Program-made: the position numbers and the translations under genes
Notes under the pieces: model-generated
What the model was told of the DNA's origin: nothing
The model's input: only the letters and a program-made list of their open reading frames with translations
Database searches by the model: none
Assembly (NCBI GenBank): GCA_964607915.1
Contig: CAZSMU010000051.1
Location: 1-22,790 of the forward strand
Length of the DNA stretch: 22,790 nucleotides
Direction: 5' to 3'
Source: JADJPL01 sp964607915
Lineage (GTDB): Bacteria; Bacteroidota; Bacteroidia; Chitinophagales; Saprospiraceae
Part shown: positions 1-7,317 of the stretch, in pieces
Position numbering within the stretch: position 1 is the stretch's first letter
Layout: every line of letters starts with the position of its first letter

Positions 1-19
1 GGTTCTTCCGGGGTTTGCC

Positions 20-91
20 ATTAGGATAATTATGTGGGGGTAAAAAGGCCCTTTTTTATCTCCCGAAGATTCTCCCCGCCACAAGTCTATT
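20..91. repeat. Palindromic intergenic repeat, copy A (degenerate)
   Basis: Degenerate member of the repeat family described under copies B and C. It begins with attagg at 20, keeps the GGGGG block of the left arm (36-40) and the core aaaaaggcccttttt (42-56), and ends in a right arm ccccgccacaagtctat (74-90). The right end is followed directly by an inverted terminus, so 82-99 reads ACAAGTC-tatt-GACTTGT. Boundaries are approximate because the left arm is eroded. Confidence 0.55.
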
Positions 92-129
92 GACTTGTAC
101 ATAAAAAATGCGTAAATCGCCTCGAAAGC

Positions 130-214
130 ATTAGGCTTGTTGCGCGGGGTCAGCGAGGAGGAAATATAGAGCCTTTTTGACCTCTCGAGCATCCCCCGCA
201 ACAAGTCTGTTAAT
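130..214. repeat. Palindromic intergenic repeat, copy B
   Basis: The left arm attaggcttgttgcgcgggg (130-149) is the imperfect reverse complement of the right arm cccccgcaacaagtctgttaat (193-214), with a core containing gagcctttttgacctctcga. It ends 10 nt before the ATG of the plug-domain lipoprotein, so it would lie in that gene's promoter or 5' leader. It contains no coding capacity worth noting. Confidence 0.75.
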
Positions 215-224
215 ATCTACGCAA

Positions 225-674
225 ATGAACACATCTCACAAGCTCATCCCGGCCCTGGTGGCCATTGCCCTGTTGCACGCTTCCTGCAGCGGGAGCAAAA
301 ACGCGCAATCTTCTGACAGCAGCACTGCCCGCGGCCTCGTAGCAACTCCGCAGGACCCGAACCAGGTAGCGGTAGGCAGCAACAACTCGATGTCGCTGGT
401 GGACTACCTCAGAAGGGTGCCCGGCCTCCAGATCAACGAAAGCGGAGGCTCGGTCAACGTCATGATCAGAGGCGCAAATTCTATCTCCGGGGATAACAAC
501 CCCTTGTTTGTAATTGACAACCAAGCGGTTGGGATTAACTACAACGACGCGGTCAGCGCCGTGGACGTAAACGACATCAAAACCGTCAACGTCATCAAAG
601 GGGCTGAGGGGCAGCAGCTGTTCGGCATGCGGGGCTCCAATGGGGTCATCCAGATTATCACGAAGAAGAAGTGA
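225..674 (+). CDS. Small lipoprotein consisting of a TonB-receptor plug domain
   Basis: A 149-residue protein starting at the ATG at 225. An in-frame ATG at 177 would add 16 residues, but it lies inside repeat copy B and would precede the signal peptide, so it was rejected. Residues 1-20 form a lipoprotein signal peptide ending in HASC, with Cys21 as the likely lipidated residue. After a Ser/Asn-rich linker, about residues 55-149 resemble the plug domain of SusC-type receptors: SLVDYLRRVPGLQI, then VMIRGANSIS, PLFVIDNQAV and a final GSNGVIQIITKK. These parallel RVRGPSSIS, PLYVVDGIPV and ASNGVVLITTKR in the neighbouring SusC. There is no beta-barrel, so it cannot be a transporter by itself. 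It is convergent with susD and separated from it by a strong terminator. The domain call is firm; the role, perhaps a periplasmic or outer-membrane partner of a receptor, is unknown. Confidence 0.85.
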   Translation: MNTSHKLIPALVAIALLHASCSGSKNAQSSDSSTARGLVATPQDPNQVAVGSNNSMSLVDYLRRVPGLQINESGGSVNVMIRGANSISGDNNPLFVIDNQAVGINYNDAVSAVDVNDIKTVNVIKGAEGQQLFGMRGSNGVIQIITKKK

Positions 675-685
675 GGGGTGGTATC

Positions 686-743
686 CCCAAAAAGAGGAAT
701 GCCTCTTGCCCCGCATGGGGCAAGAGGCATTCCTCTTTTTGGG
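686..743. terminator. Bidirectional intrinsic terminator with 27-bp perfect stem
   Basis: A perfect inverted repeat with arms 686-712 and 717-743 and a GCAT loop. The outer end of each arm is CCCAAAAAGAGG / CCTCTTTTTGGG. On the plus strand the distal arm ends in TTTTT and on the minus strand likewise, so it can serve both the plug lipoprotein (stop at 674) and susD (stop at 757). Confidence 0.9.
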
Positions 744-756
744 CTACCTGGAAGGG

Positions 757-2112
757 TTAGTAGCCCGGGTTCTGTGCGATCACGGTCCCTGCGGTCTGTA
801 CTTCGCGCTGGGGGATGGGCCAGCGGGAGCGGAACTCCTCGGTGAGGCCGGTGGCGTTCCAGCGGCCGGTGCGGCGCAGGTCCAGCCAGCGGTGGCCTTC
901 GTGAGCGAACTCTACGCGGCGCTCCTTGAGCACGGCGTCCACGATGGCATCTGCGGTCGTCAGGGCAGCGTCTGCCAGGCCGGCGCGCTTGCGGATGACA
1001 TTGAGGTCGGCCAGGGCCTCAGTGAGTTTACCCTGGTTGGCGCGGGCTTCCGAACGGATGAGGAACATCTCCGACAGGCGCACGAGCAGCACGTTGTCCG
1101 TGCCGTTGACGCGGGTGTACTTCAGCGTCTTATTGGCCGGAGCAGTCGTCACGTTGACAGCGAGGCGAACGTCGCCTGGCTCGTGAGCGGTGCGCAGCGA
1201 CGCCGTGGAGGTGAACTCGTTGCGGCCCCCGGAAGAGGTCGGCAAGTACCAGAACGCGATGGAGTTGGTGTTGTTGATGTCGAACTGCAGTTCCCAGATG
1301 GCTTCGGAGCTGTTCTGCGAGAGCCAGATATTGGCATACGTAGAAGTGCTCTGGAGCGAGTGCCTGCCGCTGGCGATGACTTCTGTAGCGGCAGCTTCTG
1401 CCTGGGCCCACTCGCCGCGGTAGAGGTGCATGCGGGCCTTGAGGGCCAGGGCCACGTTCTTGTTGGCGCGGCCGTTGCCGTTGGTGACGGCGAGGTTGGC
1501 TACGGCGAAGTTGATGTCCTCCAGGATGAGGGCCCATACTTCGGCTTCCGTGGCGCGGGGCTTGGCGGCAGCATCATCGGCCGACAGGGTAGGCGTCGTG
1601 AAGATCGGCACGCCAAGGCCTCCCGTCTTGTTGTAGCCGCTGGGCATACCCCCGAAGAGGGCCAGCAGGTTGAAGTAGTGGTAGGCGCGCAACATGCGGG
1701 CTTCGCCGATCATGTTGTTAGCGTTGAAGCTCGGGTCGCTGATGCCGGGTGCCGACGCGATGACGTTGTTGGCGCGGTTGATGGCTACATACAGCGTGTT
1801 CCAGGTGCCCTGGATGTTGGAGTTGTCGGCCAGGATCTGGCGGTTGAACACCTGGGCATACGTCGGGAAGGTACCCGTGTGGCTGACGATATCGGCATAG
1901 AGGTCCGGCAAGACCTGCAGTTGCAGGCCAAAGTAGTTGCTGCTCTGGATGGCGTTGTAGGCGCCGAGCATGGCAGCCTCGATGTCCGGCTTGGTCTTGA
2001 AGCCGGTGGAAGCGTCGAGGGCCGTGTAGGGCTCGAGCTCCAGGTTGCTTTCGCAGGCAGGGAACACACTGACTACAAAGGCTAAGGCGAATATTTTCAA
2101 GAATGATTTCAT
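757..2112 (-). CDS. SusD/RagB-family nutrient-binding outer-membrane lipoprotein
   Basis: A 451-residue protein. The signal peptide ends in FPAC with Cys20 as the lipidation site, so the mature protein should be a surface lipoprotein. The N-terminal SusD-like region follows (LEPYTALDASTGF, IEAAMLGAYNAIQS), with TPR-like helices in the middle (EARMLRAYHYFNLLALFGG, ALKARMHLYRGEWAQAEA). The C-terminal SusD/RagB part includes LVRLSEMFLIRSEARA and LKERRVEFAHEGHRWLDLRR, and the characteristic ending WPIPQRE...QNPGY is intact. It starts 54 nt after the susC stop on the same strand, the usual susC-susD order, so the two are very likely co-transcribed. SusD proteins form the lid of the SusC transporter and capture the substrate. 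The substrate cannot be read from the sequence because no glycosidase, peptidase or regulator is adjacent. At about 450 residues it is slightly short for the family but looks complete. Confidence 0.95.
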   Translation of the reverse strand: MKSFLKIFALAFVVSVFPACESNLELEPYTALDASTGFKTKPDIEAAMLGAYNAIQSSNYFGLQLQVLPDLYADIVSHTGTFPTYAQVFNRQILADNSNIQGTWNTLYVAINRANNVIASAPGISDPSFNANNMIGEARMLRAYHYFNLLALFGGMPSGYNKTGGLGVPIFTTPTLSADDAAAKPRATEAEVWALILEDINFAVANLAVTNGNGRANKNVALALKARMHLYRGEWAQAEAAATEVIASGRHSLQSTSTYANIWLSQNSSEAIWELQFDINNTNSIAFWYLPTSSGGRNEFTSTASLRTAHEPGDVRLAVNVTTAPANKTLKYTRVNGTDNVLLVRLSEMFLIRSEARANQGKLTEALADLNVIRKRAGLADAALTTADAIVDAVLKERRVEFAHEGHRWLDLRRTGRWNATGLTEEFRSRWPIPQREVQTAGTVIAQNPGY

Positions 2113-2166
2113 GAATCTAGATTGATTGGTGGACGAATTTCATAACGGCCGCAAAGCAGCCCATCG

Positions 2167-5100
2167 CTAAAATCCGAGGTTGATCCCCACGAGCATGGTG
2201 CGCGCCTGCGGGAAAGTGAGGAAATCGGTACCGGCAGCCGTGTTCGTTTCACCGAACGTGCTCACTTCGGGGTCGAAACCGGAGTAATCGGTGAAGGTCA
2301 ACAGGTTCTGGCCCGTCACATAGATGCGGGCGTTGCTCAGGCCGGCTTTCTTGATGATGCCTTTCGGCAGCGTATAGCCCAGCGTCAGGTTCTTGAGGCG
2401 CACGTAGGAGGCATCTTCCAGGAAGCGGTCGGATACGCGGCGGTTGTTGTTCGGGTCGCCAAACACAGCGCGGGGAATATCCGTGTCGGTGTTCGAAGTC
2501 GTCCAGCGGTCGCGCACGGTAGCAGCCTGGCCGAAGATGCTGTTCATCCCTTCGCTGAAGGCGCGGGTGTTGTTGAACACCATGTTGCCGATGCTGAACT
2601 GGAAGAAGAACGACAGGTCAAAGCCGTAGCCCTGGATGTTGTTGGTCACCCCGCCGTAGAATTTGGGGTTGGCATTGCCCAGGATTTTCTGGTCGTCGGA
2701 GGTGATGCGGCCGTCGTTGTTGATATCTAAGAACATGATATCGCCCGGACGCGTGAGGGTGGACTGATAGACAGCGGAAGCGATGCCCGTCTTTTCGCGG
2801 GCGGTCTGGTTGAGGGCGTCGATTTCGGCCTGCGTCTGGAAGATCTTCACGACTTCGTAGCCGCGGAAAGCGCCGAGTGCCTGGCCTTCTTCTACCCAGC
2901 TTGCGAAGCCTGCTGCAAACGGCGTGCCGGCCAGCTTGAGGATTTCGTTGCGGAAGAACGACACGTTGGCCGTCGTCGTCCAGCTGAGCTTGTTGGTGGC
3001 GACGTTGGTCGTGGTCAGGGCGATGTCAATCCCCTCGTTGCGGATAGAGCCGATGTTCTCAGTGATGCCGGTGAAGCCGGAAGAACCCACGAGCGGGCGG
3101 CTCAGGAGCAGTTGGTTGGTGGTGCCGCGGTAGGCGTCCACGTTCAGTTGGAGCTTGTCTTCGAACAAGCCCACTTCGAGGCCGAGGTCAATGTCCTCGC
3201 GCTCTTCCCAGGTCAGGTTCGGGTTGCCCAGCTGCGAGGGCGCCAGGCCGGCGCGCTGCAGGTAGTTGGTGCCCGGCTGGATGAGGGCGCGGGAAGCGAA
3301 GTTGCCGATGTCCTGGTTGCCGCGCACGCCCCAGCTTGCCTTCAGCTTCATCTCGGAGATGATGCTGCTGTTGGCGAAGAAGTCCTCGGAGATGCGCCAT
3401 GCGGCCGAAACAGCGGGGAACACGCCCCAGCGGTTGTTGGCACCGAAGCGGGAAGAGCCGTCTGCGCGCACACTGGCCGACAGGAAGTACTTGCTGTTGT
3501 AGCTGAAGTTGAAGCGGGAGAAGTAGCTGTTCAGGCCCCACTCCGTCTTGCTGGACGAGACGTCCTTCTTGACCGAAGCGGCGTTGAGTTCGCGGATGGA
3601 CTTGCCCGGATAGTTTTCGCCCTGTCCGAAGAAGGATTCAAACTGGCTGTTCTGGTAGGAGGCACCGACCAGACCGTCGAAGTTGAGCTTCCCGAACGAC
3701 TTGCGGTAGGTGAAGTAGTTTTCGTTGACCAGGTTCAGGTCAGCCGACATGGCCTGCTGGCCTTGTCCATTGACGCCGGCAGCCTGGATATGCGTGGCCG
3801 GGATGAAGCGGTCGTCGCGCAGGCTGAGGTAGTCCACGCTGACCGAGCTGCGGAACCGGAGGTCTTTGAGGATGGTCCACTCGCCGTAGATGTTGGAGAG
3901 GAGGCGGTTGGTGTAAACGTCGTAGGAAGGCTCCAGGGCGTTGGCCACCGGGTTTTCGATAGAGGCATTGACGTCGCGGCCGTAGGTGCCGTCGGCGTTG
4001 TACACCGGGATATGGGTGCCGAGCAACAGAGAGGTGCTCAATACGCCGTAGATGTTGTTGTCGTTCTGGATCCGGTTGTTGTGCGAGCGGCTGAAGCCGG
4101 TGCTCACGCCGATCTTGAAGTTATCGCTGACCAGGTTGTCGAGGTTCACGCGGAAGCTGTAGCGGTCGAAGCCGGAGCCGATGATCGTACCGTCCTGGTT
4201 GAAGTAGGAGCCGGACACGTAGAACTTGGTCCGATCGGTGCCCCCGGCGAAGTTCACGTCGGTCTGTGAAATCGGTGCCGTGCGGAAGATCTCGTCGAAC
4301 CAGTTGGTGGACGGGTAGGATGCGGGGTCGTTGTCGAGGTTGCGCAGGCCCAGGGCGCTGGGCTTGATGGTAGCCCCGTAGCGCTCGCGCACCATCTCCT
4401 GTACCAGGCCGACGTATTCCGGGCCGCTCAGGGGTTCGAGGCGGCGCCATACCTCCTGGTTGCCGTAGTAGCTGTTGACGCTGACCTGCGTTTTCTGCTG
4501 TTTGCCGCGCTTGGTCGTGATGAGTACGACGCCGTTGCTGGCGCGCGAGCCGTAGATGGCCGCTGCTGCGGCATCTTTCAGGATTTCGATAGACTCGATG
4601 TCCGCAGGGTTCAGGTCGGCCAGGGCGTTGACCTGCTGGCCGCCCACGCCAATCTGCGAGTAGTTGCCCGCGTTGACGGGGATACCGTCCACGACGTACA
4701 GCGGCTGGTTGCCTGCAGAAATGGACGATGGGCCGCGCACGCGGATGGATACCGAGGAGCCGGGCGTACCCGAAGCAGCCGTGACCTGTACGCCGGCGGC
4801 CTGGCCCTGCAGCGCCTGGTCCACACCAGTGACCGGGAGGCGGGCAATCTGCTCAGAGGAAACCTTGGCCACCGAGCCCGTCAGTTCCTTGCGGCTCTGG
4901 GTGCCGTAGCCTACCACCACGACGTCTTCCAGCGCAATGGCCTCGGATTCCAGCGTGATGGTGTAGGCAGAGGCAGAGGTGAGTGCCACTTCTTTTGTGG
5001 CATAGCCCGTATAGCTGACCACCAGAGTGGTGGCGCCGGCAGGGGCTTGCAGCTCGAAGCTGCCGTCAACGTCGGTAACGGTCCCTGTACTCGTCCCCTT

Positions 5101-5229
5101 GACCAGGATCGAGGCGCCGATGAGCGGCTCGGATTTTTCGTCCATGACCTTACCTGTGATCGCTCGCTGAGCCATCAGCGACACCGCGCTGAACAACAGG
5201 AGCGACAGGATTAGTGAGCGTCTTTTCAT
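2167..5229 (-). CDS. SusC/RagA-family TonB-dependent outer-membrane transporter
   Basis: A 1020-residue protein from the ATG at 5229, which leads straight into a signal peptide (MKRRSLILSLLLFSAVSLMA). The longer in-frame start at 5262 adds 11 residues before the signal and is unlikely. Residues about 22-95 form the carboxypeptidase-regulatory-like domain typical of SusC (ITGKVMDEKSEPLIGASILV, VTDVDGSFEL). The VVVGYGTQ motif (104-111) and the plug (about 115-235, RVRGPSSIS...PLYVVDGIPV...ASNGVVLITTKRG) follow. The remainder is the 22-strand barrel, ending in the aromatic residue of LVGINLGF. With SusD it should form an energised uptake complex for an oligosaccharide, peptide or similar nutrient, powered by TonB-ExbBD (not in this window). 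The downstream gene is susD. There is no anti-sigma or hybrid two-component regulator nearby, so its control is not apparent. Confidence 0.96.
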   Translation of the reverse strand: MKRRSLILSLLLFSAVSLMAQRAITGKVMDEKSEPLIGASILVKGTSTGTVTDVDGSFELQAPAGATTLVVSYTGYATKEVALTSASAYTITLESEAIALEDVVVVGYGTQSRKELTGSVAKVSSEQIARLPVTGVDQALQGQAAGVQVTAASGTPGSSVSIRVRGPSSISAGNQPLYVVDGIPVNAGNYSQIGVGGQQVNALADLNPADIESIEILKDAAAAAIYGSRASNGVVLITTKRGKQQKTQVSVNSYYGNQEVWRRLEPLSGPEYVGLVQEMVRERYGATIKPSALGLRNLDNDPASYPSTNWFDEIFRTAPISQTDVNFAGGTDRTKFYVSGSYFNQDGTIIGSGFDRYSFRVNLDNLVSDNFKIGVSTGFSRSHNNRIQNDNNIYGVLSTSLLLGTHIPVYNADGTYGRDVNASIENPVANALEPSYDVYTNRLLSNIYGEWTILKDLRFRSSVSVDYLSLRDDRFIPATHIQAAGVNGQGQQAMSADLNLVNENYFTYRKSFGKLNFDGLVGASYQNSQFESFFGQGENYPGKSIRELNAASVKKDVSSSKTEWGLNSYFSRFNFSYNSKYFLSASVRADGSSRFGANNRWGVFPAVSAAWRISEDFFANSSIISEMKLKASWGVRGNQDIGNFASRALIQPGTNYLQRAGLAPSQLGNPNLTWEEREDIDLGLEVGLFEDKLQLNVDAYRGTTNQLLLSRPLVGSSGFTGITENIGSIRNEGIDIALTTTNVATNKLSWTTTANVSFFRNEILKLAGTPFAAGFASWVEEGQALGAFRGYEVVKIFQTQAEIDALNQTAREKTGIASAVYQSTLTRPGDIMFLDINNDGRITSDDQKILGNANPKFYGGVTNNIQGYGFDLSFFFQFSIGNMVFNNTRAFSEGMNSIFGQAATVRDRWTTSNTDTDIPRAVFGDPNNNRRVSDRFLEDASYVRLKNLTLGYTLPKGIIKKAGLSNARIYVTGQNLLTFTDYSGFDPEVSTFGETNTAAGTDFLTFPQARTMLVGINLGF

Positions 5230-5640
5230 TGGAAAAATTTTGATTGAATGAATAAAATACACGCTTGATTATCAATAAGGTGTAAATGCCGTGACCGTAA
5301 AATATCCGTATTGGGAACGGGGGTTGTGCAATTGGGCCGATACCTTTTTCACATCACCCCAAATGGCGCATAGAACGCCCTTAGGTCGGCAGACAGGGAA
5401 ACGAACAAGGGTGCTTTTGGCGCTTTTGTCGTTTTTATTAGGTGTTTTGTCGGGCAAAACTAAGAAAATGTTGTAAAAAACAATACTTCATAAGAACAAA
5501 AAGCGCTTTTCCGCCTTTTGCAGGTACTTTCCGCAATAAGTGTTTGTGTATCGTTGGCAATTCAAAAATTCGCGAACAAGTTCGTATCTTTGACGCTTCT
5601 ATTTTCCCAGGGGCGCCCTTTTGCGTTTCGGGAAACCACT
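5230..5640. other. Gene-free interval between divergent susC and ribA
   Basis: A 411-nt interval without a convincing gene. The short open frames on both strands (about 61 codons at 5272-5476) have no recognisable content. It should hold the susC promoter on the minus strand, but no clear TAnnTTTG was found there. It contains a perfect 12-bp palindrome AAAAGCGCTTTT at 5499-5510 and the ribA promoter (listed separately). No FMN-riboswitch-like conserved blocks were recognised. Confidence 0.6.
5573..5592 (+). promoter_or_regulatory. Putative ribA promoter (TAnnTTTG) with an adjoining inverted repeat
   Basis: TATCTTTG at 5585-5592 matches the Bacteroidota -7 consensus TAnnTTTG exactly and lies 49 nt before the ribA ATG. 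No good -33 TTTG is present at the usual spacing. Directly abutting it is the inverted repeat CGAAC-aa-GTTCG (5573-5584), which lies where a repressor could occlude the promoter. The operator role is an inference only. Confidence 0.55.
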
Positions 5641-6255
5641 ATGAAAAAAGACATACCGACTATCCGCATGCAGAGACAGGCGCAGGCGATGATACCTACG
5701 CCCTGGGGCAATTTCATGATGATCGCGTTTGCCGTCCGGGAAGCGGAATGGATGCCCCACCTGGCACTCGTCCACGAACGGTTCGACCCGGCACACCCAA
5801 CCCTGGTGCGCATCCATTCCGAGTGTATCACCGGCGATCTCTTTGGCTCAAAGCGCTGCGACTGCGGAGCGCAACTGCACCGCGCCCTGGAGCTGACCGC
5901 CGAGGCGGGTGGCGTCGTCCTCTACCTGCGGCAGGAGGGGCGCGGCATCGGTATCATCAACAAGCTCAAAGCATACAACCTCCAGGACCTCGGGCTGGAC
6001 ACGGTCGCAGCCAACCTCCACCTGGGGCTCGAAGTAGATGCCCGCCGCTACGGCATCGCAGTAGAGATGCTCAAAGATCTGGAAGTGTCCCGACTCCACT
6101 TGCTGACGAACAACCCCGACAAAATCGAGGCGTTCGAGGATTCCGGCATAGAAGTGCTCAGCCGGGTACCTATCGTCATCGCCCCCGTAGAGGAGAATAA
6201 AGCCTACCTGGAAACCAAACGGAACGAGATGGGGCATTTGTTCGATTTGTTTTAG
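5641..6255 (+). CDS. ribA: GTP cyclohydrolase II (riboflavin biosynthesis)
   Basis: A 204-residue stand-alone RibA. It converts GTP to 2,5-diamino-6-ribosylamino-4(3H)-pyrimidinone 5'-phosphate, formate and pyrophosphate, the first step toward riboflavin. The zinc-binding cysteines are all present in HSECITGDLFGSKRCDCGAQ (Cys62, Cys73, Cys75). Next come LRQEGRGIGIINKLKAYNLQ (96-115) with the catalytic Arg/Glu region, DARRYG (133-138) and LLTNNPDKI (154-162). The length matches monofunctional RibA (about 200), so no RibB (DHBP synthase) domain is fused, although many Bacteroidota carry a fused ribBA. The start at 5641 was chosen because the frame upstream runs through the promoter. No other riboflavin gene is nearby. 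The next gene begins 62 nt downstream on the same strand and may be co-transcribed. Confidence 0.95.
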   Translation: MKKDIPTIRMQRQAQAMIPTPWGNFMMIAFAVREAEWMPHLALVHERFDPAHPTLVRIHSECITGDLFGSKRCDCGAQLHRALELTAEAGGVVLYLRQEGRGIGIINKLKAYNLQDLGLDTVAANLHLGLEVDARRYGIAVEMLKDLEVSRLHLLTNNPDKIEAFEDSGIEVLSRVPIVIAPVEENKAYLETKRNEMGHLFDLF

Positions 6256-6317
6256 TCGCACGCGGAGCCGGCAAAGAAGGTACCCTTGCGTTTCAAGCCT
6301 TTAATTATCCCTTACAG

Positions 6318-7295
6318 ATGAAAGCAGTTCTTTTCGATTCGTTTGGAGGCCCCGAAGTGCTGTACCTGGGCGAGACGGAGCAGCCCCGGCCCGGCCCGGG
6401 CGAAGTACTGGTACGGGTTCACGCCACTGCCTTAAACCGGGCAGATACGCTACAGCGCAAGGGCCTGTACCCTCCGCCGCCGGGCGAGAGCAGTATCCTC
6501 GGCCTGGAGATGGCCGGCGAAGTGGTCGAAACAGGCCCCGGAGCAGAGAAATGGAAAGCAGGGGATGCCGTTTGTGCCCTTCTGGGCGGGGGAGGATACG
6601 CCGAGTACGCCGTCATCCACGAAGATATGGCCCTGCCCGTGCTGCCGGGATGGTCCTGGGCGCAAGCAGCGGCTGTACCGGAAGCCTTCCTCACCGCGTG
6701 GCAATCGCTGCAGTGGATCGGCGGGTTGAAACGCGAGGAGCGCGTTTTGATCCATGCCGGGGCAAGCGGGGTAGGTAGCGCCGCCATTCAGCTCGCCCGG
6801 GCCCTGGGTGCAGAGCCCTGGGTGACGGCCTCTGCTTCCAAGCATGGGTTTTGCAGGCAACTGGGCGCTGTCGGGTGCATAGATTACCAGACGGAAGATT
6901 TCTCCGCCTTGCTGGATGCCTCCCTTCCCCGCGGCGGGGTGGATGTGCTGCTGGACTGTATCGGGGCACCTTACCTCCACAAGAACCTTCAGGTGCTGCG
7001 CACGGACGGGCGTATGGTCTTGCTGGCCATGATGGGCGGCGCGCTTGCCGAATCCCTGGACCTGCGCCTGGTACTCGGCAAGCGGTTGAACCTCCACGGT
7101 TCTACGCTGCGGAATCGGAGCAGGGAGTACAAGGTGCGTCTGACTCGGGATCTCCATGCGTTTGCGTGGCCGCGCTTTGCGGAGGGTACGCTGCATCCCG
7201 TGCTGGATGTGGCCTTTCCCATAGAAGAGGCAGCCCAGGCCCACCAGTACATGGAGGAGAACCGGAATACCGGAAAAATAGCGTTGCTCGTATGA
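6318..7295 (+). CDS. NAD(P)H:quinone oxidoreductase, PIG3/zeta-crystallin type
   Basis: A 325-residue member of the medium-chain dehydrogenase superfamily without catalytic zinc. The N-terminal GroES-like domain contains ATALNRADTLQRKGLYPPPP (37-56) and ILGLEMAGEV, the hallmark of the PIG3 (TP53I3) quinone oxidoreductase family. The Rossmann nucleotide-binding loop is HAGASGVGSAAIQLARALGA (146-165), followed by ASASKHGFCRQLGA and VDVLLDCIGA. The C-terminus ends with AAQAHQYMEENRNTGKIALLV, as expected for a full-length protein. It likely reduces quinones with NADPH in the cytoplasm. The physiological substrate cannot be deduced. It ends 22 nt before the stop of the convergent App1-like gene, with no obvious terminator between them. 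Confidence 0.92.
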   Translation: MKAVLFDSFGGPEVLYLGETEQPRPGPGEVLVRVHATALNRADTLQRKGLYPPPPGESSILGLEMAGEVVETGPGAEKWKAGDAVCALLGGGGYAEYAVIHEDMALPVLPGWSWAQAAAVPEAFLTAWQSLQWIGGLKREERVLIHAGASGVGSAAIQLARALGAEPWVTASASKHGFCRQLGAVGCIDYQTEDFSALLDASLPRGGVDVLLDCIGAPYLHKNLQVLRTDGRMVLLAMMGGALAESLDLRLVLGKRLNLHGSTLRNRSREYKVRLTRDLHAFAWPRFAEGTLHPVLDVAFPIEEAAQAHQYMEENRNTGKIALLV

Positions 7296-7317
7296 GTAAA
7301 GCGGTTGTGCGCCGGGC

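Noticed and set aside
20..214. CRISPR array suggested by tandem repeats at the window start
   Set aside because: Repeats are palindromic elements with divergent copies and no regular spacers or cas genes.
177..224. Upstream ATG for the plug lipoprotein
   Set aside because: It lies within repeat copy B and would put 16 residues before the lipoprotein signal.
640..2085. 481-codon open frame on the plus strand opposite susD
   Set aside because: It is the antisense shadow of a GC-rich gene: composition is Gly/Val/Arg-biased with no domain, and the susD frame on the other strand is complete and conserved.
3112..4269. 385-codon open frame on the plus strand opposite susC
   Set aside because: Same reason: low-information Val/Ala/Gly/Glu sequence antisense to the susC barrel.
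5272..5476. Two 61-codon open frames on opposite strands between susC and ribA
   Set aside because: They overlap each other almost completely, show no domain or signal and no nearby promoter; judged non-coding.
5480..5640. FMN riboswitch upstream of ribA
   Set aside because: No conserved AGGG / GATTCAG-type blocks of the RFN element were found.
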